Shown: positions 12,801-27,800, numbered from the stretch's first letter. The stretch: 64,000 bases of DNA from Yponomeuta sedellus (GCA_934045075.1 OW203731.1:9591975-9655974), one strand, 5' to 3'. The notes: generated by a model not told the origin, from the sequence alone. Numbers and translations are program-made.

Positions 12801-15800
12801 TATAATGAAATATTTCGGACGTTAATAACAAAGTAAAGTAGTAAAAACAAAATTAGACCAATGATGAGTTAATTCAGCTAACTTTACCCTAAATTTAGCT
12901 TTAATAACTGGTAACACTGTACTACACACAACGCCACCGGGACGGGATCCAAAGCCCTTCTCCCACCATACGACCAATTACGGAAACGGTCGCTGCTACG
13001 TCCTTGGTATGCTGTAGTAGTCAGACCTGAGATTTCAGCACTGAGCGTCATAGTTAGATCCTTGTACGTAGCAAGCGCTGAGGTATGCCAACACTTCAGA
13101 CACTAGGGTTTCCTCACAATGATTTCCCTTAATGTTAGCGAATGGTATTGCTACAGTAACTTCACAAATGTACATAACTTACAAAACAAAGTCATCGGTA
13201 CATATCAGGTTTGAACCCACGACCCCTTGATTGAGAAGCCGGTGTTCTAACGCTCCACTACCACCGCTCTATGTATCTATGCGTGCTGTATCGATCGCAC
13301 AATTTAAAATTATTTCACTTTGTTGCACAGGACATGAAATAACGAAGGCGAGCTAGGCATTTGCCCCCTTGGGGACATTACATTTTTAGTTAATTAGATT
13401 TTTTATGCTCGTTATGAATCTAATGTGGTCTGTCTGTAGCTATGTACTGTGTTGTGTCTTGCTAGGCAGTTTTTGACACGGAAATGTTGCTTCCAAAATT
13501 GAAAATTTTAGTAGAAAGTCCAATCCAAAACACTCTTGTATATCCCCAATGCTGGGGCACGGGGCTCTTCCTGCATCGCAGGAAGGTGAGGCTATACTCC
13601 ACCACGGGGGCCAAGTCCGGATTGGTGAAAGATCGTAAGACAGTGGCGGGCCTTAGAGTCGGAAGTTTTCAAGCCGCCCTAAGGCTTCTGACTCGGCTTA
13701 ACGACTGCCATCTATCGACGGCAGCCGGCACCGACTGCCAATAAGTCCCGACATATAAACCCTAATGCCGAAAATCGTCTAGCGTGTGCACGTTACTATG
13801 AGGTACGGTCTGTTAGCTTTTAGAATATACCTCGGGCGGGTTGAGTAGGCTTCGGTTTTCGCCGAAAGCACACGAGTGTAATACTACTTCCTGCTCTGTA
13901 TAAAACTTTTCTTCACTATTTTGAAAAGTTATGTGAAATTAAGTGTCATATTAGTTCCGATATTTCTATTACGCGAATATATCCGATGCTATCCGTTAGT
14001 AGCCGAGGTATATTCTGAAAGCTAACAGACTGTACCGCTCTGAACAAATGCATGAACGGCGCAGCGTCGCGCAAGCAGCTGGGCGCGCTGGTGTCGTGCG
14101 CGGCGCTGGCGCCGGAGGCCGAGCGCGCGGCGGCGGCGCGCGCCAAGCTGCACGACGCGCACGCGCACAACCCCTACTACGACTTCCTCTACGCGCTGCA
14201 CGCCTCGCGGCACCACTACCGGAAGGGTGAGACGCACGACTCTTGAGCCGAATTTACATCACGAAATTAGTGGCATGAAATTAATGTCGTGACATTAGTT
14301 TTCACGTGTAATTTAGTACATCTAATGAATTTTGTGTCCCGCGCGATTTTTTGGTGAAATTAGTGTCGTGCAACTAATTTCATCATGTAGATGCAATGTG
14401 AAGCGCCTGCGACTTTATTTACGTACGTATGCGCTTCAAGCATTCAAGCGTTGAAAATGCCGAACCAGCGATGGAGTACATTCGTTCATTGGAAAATAGT
14501 TTTTATGGCTCTCAGGATCTTCATGTGCTAGTTCAGAGACTAATTAAATTGCACGCAAATGCTTTCTTAGTTAACCATCCTCGAATCCACCAACGTATTT
14601 TGTTTCTTGATAGTCTTTTTTTTTAAGTGTATATAGAAGCATCTCTTTAACTACATTGAATACAGAAGAATATAGCTTCGATGCTGATGGGGCCATGGTT
14701 ACTGCGATATTGACGATTTCACGACACTAATTATTTTACGAAATTACTTTCGCATAGGAACATCGAAACTACTTTCGTGAAACTGAGGTCAACATGCATG
14801 CCACTAATTTCGTAATGTAAATTCGGCTTTACAATGTAGAAAAGTTAGGATTAAATTAATCCCATTCGCCAAGTCTCTTTGACACCAAAAGTTTGCTGAT
14901 TATGTTTGCCTTGCATTAAGCACGCCTTTGTGCATCTGTATAACTTGTGCAGTAAAGAATGAATACGTAGTTGATTTCCCAGCAAAATTAATGCATAAAT
15001 TTGTCTTGGTGTCGAGTTTCAGTAGCTTGCGGGTCGAGGGTTAGTATAACAACATCACTAACGATCGATGTCAACCTTTGTATGTCCCCACTGCTGGGGC
15101 TCGGGTCTCTTCCTGCATCGCAGGAAGGTTAGCCCATACTCTACTACAGGGGCCGAGTCCGAGTTGGTGGAGGATGGTAACACAGTGGCGGTATTACATT
15201 TATTACACACAATATTTTAATACATTTTTATTTAGCCATACTGCCCTGCTATACTGTCTACACTCGTATAGCCAGGATAGCAGGGCAGTATGCCTCTTCA
15301 GAGAGAGAGATTTACGGGGTTAATTACCTACCAGGCGTGCCCACCGCGGCAATTTCAAGCGCTGTAGTACGTGAACACCTCACACGCTCAGGTTTTCTCA
15401 CGATGTTTGGATTAAAAGTTAGCGAATGGTTTTCCTACTAAAACTTCACAAAAGTATGTAGGTACCTTAGAAAACAAATTCTTTGGGACAAGGCGGAATT
15501 CGAACCCTCGAACCCGCTTTCGGGTATAAACACAATATGCAAAAACATTTTATTTAAAAAACAGTAAATAAAACTAATAAAAAAGAAATAATAATAAAAA
15601 AACACATGTTTGCAGAGTGGTCACTTGACTGCCTACTAATGTGAAATATTGTTATTATAAGTGCTCCCCAAGATAGAGGATGTTATCGAAAAATGTTTTC
15701 CGTATACTATAATATCTAAATGGTGAGTTCACTCATCTAGTCACAAATAGTGCAAGACACGTACAGCCCTAATACCGTGCATCGCTGTGTGTGCTGACAT

Positions 15801-18800
15801 TGCATTGTCCAGCACACTGCTACCGCCCGCCAGTCGGCTCTAGCCACCCGCCAGATACGCTCACATACAACTATAACATATTATCATACTATGTATTTCT
15901 GTGAAAAAAGTAAATAAACAACTGCTATAACGACATATAAACTACGTCTTCTTCCACCATCGTCTAACACCAAACCTCTGCTGTGCGACAAAGCGAGGGT
16001 TGTACACGCTCGCCTCTGCTCGTTCGAAGACAGGTCGCAGCATTACCTACTTAGTGTTTTCCTAATTTTGTAAGAATAGTAATTAGTGTTTCAGAACTAG
16101 GATGATTGGCGAAGAGATGGGCAGAGTGGAGTTTTTTCTCGCTGTCTTTTTCTCCACGGCAACTAGGCCCGAAGACATATATATTAGTTGTAAGTCAGTT
16201 TATGTACATATTCCTTCAATATACTTCATGTACACCTACCTACCTACTCTCTTCATCTTTCAGTTCAATCCATCCCAAGGTTGTCTGGAATTGTATACCG
16301 CCGTATTATAGACCGCCAATTGTATACAGCAATACTTAGATACGTAAGCCTTTTTATGTATTTTGTTTTCTGGTGTGTACAATAGAGAGTTCTAATCTAA
16401 GACAGCAATTACAAGCTCGGCCCGTTCCAGCGGCGGCCGTGATGTACGAGCGCGCGGCGCGCTGCGGCGCGGATGGCGGCGGCGGCGGGCGGCAGGCGCG
16501 CCGCCGCTGGCTGGCGGCCGCGCTCACGGCGCTGCTGCTGGCCCGCCCCGAGCACGCCTTCCTGGCGCGTCCCGCCGCCGGCGCCCAGCGGGATCGGACG
16601 CAAGTAAGTCACACCACTCGGTACAATCGCGGCACACCCCAGCGGCGTCCGCCGTCCATAGCGCCCGAAACCGGCTGCAGGCGGGACACATGCGGCGCTA
16701 GGGTTGCTCCCTCTGCGGTCTCGGCCGGGGCATGGCGTCTGATACTACATAGTTGTTCAATATGATGTTATATTAGTATGATATGAGTACGTACGAGTTA
16801 GTCTATTTTATTAATTCACAATCTATTAAGCAATTGTACAATAAGATGAAGTAACGTATATTGAACCAGAAAAAGTGTGGACATGTAAACAAAACTTTAC
16901 TTAAATATCTAACATGCATTTCATAGCATCTGCTGCTGAACTAAGCTTTAAGGTTGTATTTCAGCATAAAGCCCCTGTTGCCTCTCTTCTTAACCAACTG
17001 GCATAAACCACTATCCAAAAATGTTGTTAAGTACCACTTAAACTTAATGGGGAATATATTTTTTGTCAGCAATGTTTATATTTAACATCAACTTTTATCA
17101 TCAGATTAATAGATCTATCGCCACGATATATTTTTATTATTAGATGAATAAAACGTGTTCGCATGTATGAATTATAAAATTAATGTCAATATGCATCTAA
17201 AATAAGAGACGGATTACCAATAAAATCGTAGTTCATCAGATGAATAAGAACTTCGTTCTTAGAATAATAGTTTTATTCCCTCAATAATAACTTCGTCCGC
17301 AGAATGGTAGATCGGTCGCCAAATAAATCCAATTATCGGTCATAGATTGTAACTTATTTTTATTAGTTACTTTGTCAGCAGTACAGTATTTACTTTTTTC
17401 GCTAGAGGGCGCTCGAATCGAAGTTCTTTATTTTTGGTGCTAAGAACAAAATTTTATTCTCCCCATAATAAGTTTTTATCGAAGTCTACAGTACTCTTAT
17501 AGTGTAAAGTGCAAAGTGAAGACTCTCGGAAAGTGTTATCTCTGATTCTTATGAGATATTCTAAAAATTCGCATAAAATCTAAATCGGTCGTAACATCGG
17601 CCTCCTACCCACTGAATAATTAAAATAGTGCAAACTGTGTTAGTTCTACGAGGGGCGGCTGAAAAGTTTTGAGCCTAAGGTATTAAAAATGCTGATAGAA
17701 ATGTATAAAAAAATTATTTTTCAATGTAATCTCCCTCTATTTCAATACACTTCTTACATTTGTTTAAAAGAGCTTTTAACCCGGTAAAAAAATATACGCC
17801 GTCTTTGCCTTCAAAATGCTCGTTTACGGCCGCCTTCATTTCTTCGTCACTGGAAAATCTTCGTCCTCGGAGGTCCTTTTTCAAATTTTAAAAAAGGAAA
17901 TAATCACTAGGAGCCAGGTCTGGACTGTAGGGTGGGTGGTTGATTTCTTCAAATCCTGTTTCGGCGAGGGCACGTCTCGCAACTCGGGCAGTGTGCATGG
18001 GCGCATTGTCCTGCAAAAACAGGACTCCTTTCGCCAGTTTGCCTCTCCTTTTCTCGACAACCACTTGACGGACTTTTGTCAACAATACGGCGTAATAGTC
18101 TCCGTTCATTGTAGTATTTTTGGGAAGGTAGTCGATGAACAAAATTCCTTCGCAATCCCAAAAAACAGTGGCCATGAGCTTGGAAGCCGATCTTTCCACT
18201 TTGAATTTCCGTGGCGGCTTTTCTCCCTTTGCTATCCATTGCATTGACTCTTGTTTTGACTCCGGATCGTACTGCCGGATCCATGTTTCATCGACAGTGA
18301 CGAGGCGAGAAAAAACATCGTCAGGATTATCGCCACAGATGTCCAAAAACTCTTTCGAAGTTGTGACTCGACGCTGCCTGTCCAGTGGCGTGAGCATTTT
18401 TGGCACCCATAGCGCGCACACCTTTTTCATGTGCAAATGATTGTGCAAAATGTCACCAATTCGCTCCTTGCTGATGCCTATGGATTCAGCTATCTGCTAC
18501 ATCTAGATTCGCCGATCTTCGAGAACAAGGTTTTTCACTTTTTCAATATTTTCTCCGGTAACGGCGGTGTTTGGACGTCCTGACCTGGGATCATCTTCGA
18601 GCGACTCCCTGCCGTGTTTGAATTCACGTGTCCAACGTTTTACGGTGGCAAATGAAGGTGCAGAATCCCCATAAACTGCAGACATTTCTTCAAATATTTT
18701 TGTCGGCGTTTTGTTCTTCTTGGTGAGGAATTCAGCTCTGTACTCCAATTTCGTGCAAAGCGCGGATGACTCAGACATGGTGTTGTTTAATGTTCAATTA

Positions 18801-21800
18801 CTAGAAGCGTAATGATGATAATGACATGAAACTTGGTATTTATACTACTTAGAATACGCGCAATTAGTGATGCACATTGCGAGTCCTTAGTGATTCTTAG
18901 AAGTACTTAGGCTCAAAATTTTTCAGCCGCCCCTCGTATATAAGAGATACAATTGAACCTGTGAAAGTAGTGAAAGTATACTACTGAACATAGTGGTGCT
19001 ATCGGAATGAAAGAAACTGAAAACTGTTTATTTATTGGAATTAATACTAGCGCCATCTATCGTTAACGTTACGAACTACATTGTGTGGATACCGGTCAAC
19101 CACTGTTACCTGCGCAAGAGTGGCTTTTGAGGTGGCTTTAGAGGGCGCTACCACTTTTTAATTACATAAATCTGACGAGATGAGTGGAAACAACATTGCT
19201 TGTTTTCATGTTCGCTCCCCACGACGGCGAAAAACATAATTAAATGTAACGGATGTCAACATGCCCTCCATTTTGCTTGTGGAGAATAACAGAGGCAGAA
19301 TTTTTTCAAATTCTGCCTATGAATAAACTTAAATGGAAATGCCAAACTTGCAAGTCCAAAAAAAACAGCCCTTCGATGGCGCAAACACCCACCATCACTG
19401 CGGAAACTAAAAATGATCCCGAGATGTCTGATGTACTGACTTTGGTCTCCAAATCTGAGAAGCCCTGAAGTGACCGATTTGCCGACATCTCGGGTAAATT
19501 TAGATACACAAGCACTAATTCAATACTTTGAAAACAAACTGTGCTCGCTCAGGGAAGAATGGAAAAGCCATTTATCAGAAATATTGCAGCCTGTACGGAA
19601 AGACATGCAAAAGCTAACGGTACAACTAGAAAAATGGGAAAATCGCTTGGAAGGCCAAGGTTCGGTGCTTTGATGATCTACAAGATGAGAATGACATGCT
19701 AAAAAGAGAATTAACGCAGATGGAAAGAAATTTCGACATTTTGGATCAAAATTCCAGACAATTTAATATTGAAATCCAAAATATCCCTGAAACGAATGGA
19801 GAGGACCTAGGCGGGTTGATACGAAATATCGGCAGCCTAATCGGCGTTAAAGTTCCTGAAGAGAGTATCCGAAGCGCCCACCGGTCAGCTCCAGGGGTCC
19901 AGAGCGGGGCGGCCGCCCCCGGAATATTGTAGTGCAGCTGTCAACAAGACGCACGCGCGACGACATCCTCGCAGGCGCACACATCCGGCGCGAGCTCAGT
20001 ACGGAGCAGCTATCTATACCACAATCGACTCGACGCTTTTACATAAATGAACACCATACACTGAAAAATAAAATGCTTTTCTCAAAAGCGCGTGAACCAG
20101 GGAAAAGGATTTAAAGCACGTTTGGAAAAAAAAAATACAGTACCAATGCGAGCTACAGATACAAGCAAAATTTTTAAAAATCCGTCAGGAAGACGATCTT
20201 AATCAGTTTCTCTGACTGTCTGTCATGTTATTCAAATATATAAGTCCTAGCTGCTATATTATAGTAGGTACTGTTATGTTCTGCTACTCTGTGTCATCAC
20301 ACTATTCTGTTAATTTTGCCTCTCAAGTGTGGTTGTATGAAATAGTATATTTCATTACAAGTGCGGAAAGGCTGTTATTGCAAAGAGTTCCGACAAATGT
20401 CCACCCGAGCCGAGGCGCAGCCGAAGGTGAGGGTTGATAGTCGGAACAATAAGTTGCAATGACGTTTCCGCACGAGTACTGTACGACTATTTTTAATACA
20501 GTTGTGAAAAAATGAAGCAATTTATTATAATAAAATTATTTGGAAAATGCCGCCAACCGTAAAAGAATATAAGCAGACATTTTTTTTCTTCACCCATTCT
20601 GGTAGGCAAAGGGAACTATACCCATACAGTCTTCAGTAGAATATTTTTATTGATATGAAATGAAAATGAAATTGAATGAGATGAAATGAAAAAAAAAACC
20701 TATTAATAAATTACTAGCTTATTTTTAGAAATATACGTAGGTATTTGCATGAATCATAAAAACTTCTATGATTTTTTTTAGTAAAAACTTTATGGTTGGT
20801 TTTTTTTAATAGACATTACTTTGACAGTTGGGAAAGAGAACGCACGAGTGCGGGAAAGGTAAAAAAAGCACGAGTGTGTAATAGCCCACATCCCGAACGC
20901 TATACGTCCCTGCAATAAGCCACTTTTGGAGCAACTGTATTTAAAAAACCTTTTATCGTAATACTAGTGATTCTACATCAATGTAATAAAATATACGCAC
21001 ATGTAAATTTGCCATATAATTTAGGGTGGTTAAATGAATTTAATAAAATACTTCACACAAGACGGAACTATCATACACACAACAACGCAATATTATATTA
21101 TTATTATTTATTCAAATAGTCACCTAATGCTTTTCAGAACTAAAATATTTCACACAAGACGGTACTATCATACACACAACAACGCAATATTATATTATAT
21201 GATCATTAATTATTTAAATAGTCACCTAATGCTTCTAATGCTTTTCTGAACTATTCTTACAAACTTCATTAATTCGTTTTTCATTTATCTATATCATACA
21301 TACCTACATAATACAAACGCTCATGAGTAATAGAAAGAAAACAACAAATCTAAAACTGGCCTTTTTAAATATTAGATCACTTAACACAGGACGTGACGAA
21401 CTCTACACAACAGTTGAAAAGTTTAAACCTGATTTACTGGCTCTAAACGAGACGTGAACCAAAGAAGGGCAAGACAGATACGCTCCTACCATACCCGGCT
21501 ATGTCTTAAAAATACTCCGAGACCCCGAGATAGGAGAGGGGGTGGTGTGGGCTTCTTTGTCCGACGAGAACTACGCGTCTGCTCTGGAACAGATGTGGCT
21601 AGAGTTGTCTCTACCGGGTGTCCGTATACCCAGCAGGACCCTTCGTCTGATTCGATTAACGAATAAAGTTCCACTTACGTAGTAATTAGTACCTTCTGAA
21701 TAGTATAAGTAAAATTATAGTACCTCAACAGTTAGCCAAAAAACTTTCATGTTTTGCCAGCAGGACCCTCCGTTGTTAGAAGATCTTCAGACGTTCAGAG

Positions 21801-24800
21801 TTCAGCGTTCAGAGTAAGAAGTATATTATGTCCCTGTATAGCGGTAAATTAGTACCTTTAGATTTCCCTCCTTTTCTTAGAAAAAAGTTATTAGTTTATA
21901 AGAAATATACCTACAAAAGTTTTATTTTGCCAGCCGGACCCTTTTTTGTTTTAGGGCTTTCAGTCCGGACAATCATATTTCCGAACAGCATAATAATATG
22001 CTGTTCGGAAATATGCCATAAGTTTTTGAAAGGTACTGAGTAATAATACTCAGTACCTTTCAAAAACTTATGGCTTAATTTAATTAGGGTGACTTGCAAA
22101 AAAACACACGGCAAACCTGAGAATGGTAGTGCAAAATGCTGTTTTATGATGTGCTATATTTTTATATTCTGATTCCGGTTAGTCGCCCATTAGTTCAGTT
22201 GGGAAAGGTACTAAGTAATAATATGCTGTTCGGAAATATGATTGTCTGGACTGAAAGCCCTAAAACAAAAAAGGGTCCGGCTGGCAAAATAAAACTTTTG
22301 TAGGTATATTTCTTATAAATAAATTAGAGGCGGCGTAAGGCGTGGGCGACGTGGGCCACCGCCTACGGCCTCGCGGTACAAGGGGCCTCGCGCCTAAAAA
22401 TTTTTTGTGCATTGCTTCAAAGCGAGAAAAAAATAAAAAAAGATATAAATTAATTTTGTTGCGAACCGCCCCTAACTTTACCCACCAACCGGTTTTTGTT
22501 TTCTTTCTGATTTGTAACACACCGGTACCTGTACTCATCTATTTTACATAAGGTAAGAAATAATTAATTGGTAATAAATAAATAACCCGGTGTTCGGTCG
22601 CTTGTTGCTCAATTCAGAAAAAAAACTAATGGCAGGCATTTTGTGCTATACCATTCAGCGTTGATGCTGCTTTGGTCTCGAAGTGGAATTGAAATTAGGT
22701 ACCCCGTCAAAGTGAAGAAACTAGCGATCAAAATTTTTCCTGCGCTCCTGGATCGCTTTACTTTCGTAGGCGTTGTTCATTTTGAAACAGCCACACTGTC
22801 GACTGACGCTTTGTTTCTGGATCATATTGATAAATCCTTGATTCGTCACCTGTCACAATGTCGTAAACGCGCCGTGACGAGCCAGCATAAATTTTTTGTA
22901 ACATATCACGGCACCAATCCACACGGGCCTGCTTCTGAGCTTCGGTGAGGTTGTGCGGCACCTAGCGGGAAACTATTCTCCTTACGCGAAGGTGCTCGTG
23001 CAAAATCTTGTGAACACTTCCTGAACCATTCTGCAGTGTATGCTGAATCTCTTCGTACGTAATTCGTCTGTTTTCTTGAATTAATTTTTTTACTGCCAGC
23101 ACACTTTCTTCGGTGACAGCCGTCGTAGGACGACCACTCCTTTGTTCATCCCCCAAAATAAGACGACCGCGTTTGAACTCGCCATACCAGAGCGGTAGAT
23201 GGTTGCTTTTGAAAGTCCTTCATCCAAAAAAGCAATTCGAAGTCGATCAAATGACTCATCAGGTTTTAAGCCACATTTGAAATCGTAAAAAATCATAGCA
23301 CGAAAATGTTCTCGATGCAGATCCATATGAGATGAGACAAGAAAATTTGAATTGGCTCTCAAAAAATGCGGAGGGAAATTTAAAAATCGAACAGTAGTAT
23401 TTTTACTTTTAAATAATCGACGTTTTCAAAACAATTACAAGTGGCTAGTGTCTTATACATAACAATTTTTTTTCGAAAAACTTTCTGAGTGGCCTGGTAT
23501 TTACTATTTGTAATTTTTCATTAATAATACATAATCTAATTTGTATTTTTATGAATAAAAACTTAGCAGTGTTAATTGTTTCTTTTTTTTTTAATCACTA
23601 TCACTACATAGTATAATAAAACAAAGTCACTTTCTCTGTCCCTATATCCCTATGTATGCTTTAATCTTTAAAACTATGCAACGGATTATGATGCGGTTTT
23701 TTTAATAGATAGAGTGATTGTAAAGAAAAGTTTATAATTATGTAGAATAACATCTATTAAATAGTGGAGAAATACTGTTATTTGCACCCGTGCGAAGCCG
23801 TGGCGGGTCGCTAGTTATTTTATAAAATCCGTCTTCAGGTCGCCACAGTACAGGGCCTCGCGAAATCTGTCTTGCCCACATCAAATTTAGGTCTTGCCCC
23901 GCCACTGTATAAACTAATAACTTTTTTCTAAGAAAAGGAGGAAAAACTAAAGGTACTAATTTACCGCTATACAGGGACATATACTACTGGTCTGAAGACC
24001 TTTTAACAACGGAGGGTCCTGCTGGCAAAACATGTAAGTTTTTTGGCTAACTGTTGAGGTACTATAATTTTACTTATACTATTCAGAAGGTACTAATTAC
24101 TACGTAAGTAAAACTTTAAGCATTAATCGAATCAGACCAAGGGTCCTGCTGGGTATACGGACACCTTTACCGGGGGGCAGCGCGTGGCCGTCGGTACGGC
24201 CCACCGCCCGGGGATAGGACTGAGTCCCGGTGCAGCTATAGATGCACTAAGTGAGTCGGTGAGTATCTTTGGCAAATGTAATCATATATTCATACTCACA
24301 GATTTTAATGTGGATTTACTTCAGCCAGACAAAGGTGCGGCGCCAGAAATGCTTGCCGACTCGTATAGACAATAACTCTGCTACACTTCTAGATCTCATA
24401 ATTACCGATACTCCAGAGCTATGTCAATCAATATCTGTTCATCACAACCCACTTTTAATGGGTTCGTCTTGGGAGAAGTTAAGTTAAAAAAAAACAAAAC
24501 ATACGCCATTATTTGCATGGACCCGGTCTCTACATAAAGTTGACGAAGAAGATTTTCTATGGATCGTAATTTAATCCCGTGGAACGATATAGGTTCTAAA
24601 AGTAATATAAATTATATGATTGATACTTTCAATCTGTATATCTCCTTGTTATTCAACGACCACGCTCCGTTACGTAAAATAAAAATAGTAGATAACCCTT
24701 GCGCCTGGATAACTCAGACTATTAAAGAAATGATAAGCCTTAGAGATAAAGCCTTAGCTCGTGCACGATCAACAAAAAATGCTTCTCATTTGAGATACTA

Positions 24801-27800
24801 CAAAGATCTTAAAAATCTAGTTCTTAGTGCCATGCGACGGGAAAAAATTGCGTTTTTCACTCATTACGTCAATAATAATAAAAACACACCAATAAAAATG
24901 TGGAATTATATTAAACAGACGTCAACTTTAGGAAACCAAAGTCTCCCAAGTATTCCTCAGCATTTAAATGACCCGGAAGAAATTAATGATCATACCTGGT
25001 GATCCGGATATTGATTACACAATGATATATTATAGACAGAATAGACATGGCACATATACAGACAGGCACAGAACACGAAATCCTTAAAATCATCAAAGCA
25101 ATATGTACAAACGCCGCCGGGTACGATGCAATATCCAAAAAAATGATAGATATGACTCTATCAAAAACATTGCCAATCATAACAAATATGGTAAACAAAT
25201 CTATTATGGAATGTTGCTTCCCAGATCCTAGACAATAGAGTAAAACCTTTGCCTAAAAGCTTTACTATTGAGGATTACAAGGACTTACGCGCAATAAGAA
25301 TTTTGCCAGTCCTATAAAAAAATATCGAGAGAGTGGTGACTTCACAACTAACAAATTTTTTTGAATGTGAATCCATTCTGCCTGCTATTCAATCCGGGTT
25401 CCGTGGTCAACACGGCACTGAAACAGCTCTTGCCAATGTGACCGATGACATCTTAACGGCAGCAGATGCGGGAAAAGGTACGATTTTGGCCTTACTAGAT
25501 TTCTCGCGAGCATTTGACTGCATTAGCCCAGATCTCCTTCTAGCAAAAATGTTCTATTACGGAGTCTCTCCATCAGCATGTAAATGTTTTAATTATTTTT
25601 TTACAAAAAGGCAACAATATGTCGTTACTGAAGATGAAGAGGGAAATATAAATCAGTCTGTATTGAAGGTCACTCCGCGAGGTTGTCCACAAGTTCAATT
25701 TTGAGCCCGCTCCTATTTATTTTGTATACCTCAGACTTGGTGGCTAATCTGAAGCACTGTAGAGTCCATTTATATGCAGATGATACGCAGCTGTTTAAAT
25801 CATTCCAACACCAAAACACTGACGATGCTGCAAAGGAAATGAACGAGGATCTTAATGAGATTTTTCGTTGGACTCAAAGAAACGCTCTTTTACTAAAATC
25901 AAAATACATGGGTTTAGGAACAAAACGTCAGTGTGAACAAATAATTGAAAAATCGCCAAATATTTACGTTTAAATATAAGCGTAGAGCGGGTGGTAACGG
26001 AAAAAAAATTGTGTTTGCTTTTAGACAGTGAGCTTCGATTTCAAGAACATGTTAACCTGAAAATAAAAACAGCTTTTTTCGACTGAAGGTTCTATATGAA
26101 ATTCGTGACTTTCTAACAGAAGAAGTGCGGGTAACTCTCTGTGAAGCACTGGTCCTATCTATCTTCATCTATTGCGATACTGTCTACGGTCCCAGAAGTT
26201 TCGGTAAAACCAGTCGTGCCATACAGAGGGTACAGAATTGTTTTGTGTGCACGGTTTTGTTTCGGGATACCAAAACGATCACATGTAACCCCATTTCTGA
26301 ATGAAAGAAATATATTGAAAATGGAGGGTCGTAGAGAACTACATCTTGCATCAATGGTCCACAAGATAGTCCATACCCAGCGTCCTGAATATCTATTTCA
26401 AACGTTTAAATGGCTCGGAAGTACACATAATAGATATACACGAAGTAAGGACCAAGTAAGAATGTCGATACCCACACACAAAACAGCAAATTTTAGGGCA
26501 GGTTTCAGGTTTGCAGCGTCAAAAATATGGAACGACCTTCCACCACCTATTCAGGACAATATATCATGTTTCTCATTTAAATATAAATTAAAAAAACTAC
26601 TTCTAGCAAAACAGATTGAGAACGCTAAATACCAAGTAAAATGCCGTAATAAACAAAACACTTGCTGCTGACCTGCCTAACCCTCATTCTACTGACCCCA
26701 CAGAATAGAATATGAGTGTGTGTCAATCTCTAACTACGATTTATGTAGATTATTTGCTGTCTGTATGGTATGCAATAACACATTATTTTGCTCGTAAAAC
26801 ATAATGAACTCACACTTACATCCATTTTCTGAAAGGTATAAATTACACAAACACACACACAAAACATACATAAGCACACATAACTTAAACAGATAACAGA
26901 AATAACACCACGCAGAAATATAGATTTGTATAGTACAGAGACTTATTAACTTTAAGATTTACGCGCCTTCTACGCTATTATTTCTAAAACTAAATAATGA
27001 TTCAAAAAAGGACCCACTGAAAACCAGCGCCGCTAGTTTTTATTTTAAAATCTAACGACACAGCTATGCGCGCTTCTATTGCCAAAATGCTATGTTACTT
27101 AAGAAGAATTATTATTTTTTGGCCATTCTTTCGATTGGCATCATAAAAGTACGGGTGTTTTTTTTATATTAAGTCGGTTCGATTCCCAGACAAGGCAAGT
27201 AATTTTTAGAAAATCTTTGAATGCAGAATTACAAACTTTTAAAAATAACATAAGGTCACCCGGGGTGAAAGCAACTATGGGGCTAAAGTGACTAATTGAT
27301 TTTACTCACAATCTAATGATTTTTGTAAAAGGTGAAGCAATTATTACTTTTTTTTATAAAGTATATAATATATACTTTATAAAAAAAAGTACTTTAATTA
27401 CTACTTATTACTTTTTTTTATAAAGTGTATATTATATACTTTATAAAAAAAAGTAATAATTGCTCTACTCTTCAAAAGATGGCACGTTTTACAAAAATAA
27501 TTTATGGAGCGTTCAAGTCGCTTACTGTTGTAACGACAGAGCATTTTTTGACAACCGCCACTTTGGAGCAACGTTTTGCGGCGCCGTCTGTTTAGGTTTG
27601 TGCCATAAAACATATTTCACGTTATTTCCAGCCAAATTGAAGGTTCATCCTAATATAAAGATAAAACGTAAGTGCTTTTGGCATATTTGGTTAAAGGCTA
27701 AGTCTTTTAATTACCATTTTATTGACATAGTTACCTCAAATTTTTGTGCAGATGGGTAATTGCAACTATTTTTGCAGTTGGCTAAGCCGCATCGTATTTG

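Larger units (their letters stand above)
21617..24167. mobile_element. Long-TIR DNA transposon inserted in the LINE endonuclease
   Basis: Arms of about 280 bp: GGTGTCCGTATACCCAGCAG at 21617 and its complement ending at 24165, and the pairing continues inward to AGTTATTAGTTTATA (21900) / 23907. TACCGGG occurs at 21612-21618 and 24168-24174 as a target duplication, and removing the insert restores the LINE frame (LSLPG-GQR). The interior is filled with later insertions; no transposase of its own was recognised. Confidence 0.85.
21324..26671 (+). pseudogene. CR1-like LINE ORF2 remnant (endonuclease + RT), interrupted
   Basis: Endonuclease N-terminus: LAFLNIRSLNTGRDELYTTV, LLALNET, then RGGGVGFFVRRELRV. 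It breaks at 21617 for a long-TIR transposon and resumes at 24168-24174 with GQRVAVGTAHRPG and the endonuclease motif TDFNVDLLQP. RT parts: LDFSRAFDCISPDLLLAKM, PRGCPQ, YADDTQLF (25774-25797). The C-terminal domain is LPPPIQDNISCFSFKYKLKK to 26671. At least five frameshifts or stops are present. Same strand and order as the ORF1 remnant at 19.2 kb, so probably one old element. Confidence 0.82.

Noticed and set aside
14429..14626. 65-residue ORF inside the MITE
   Set aside because: Short, no recognisable domain, and lies within a non-autonomous element.
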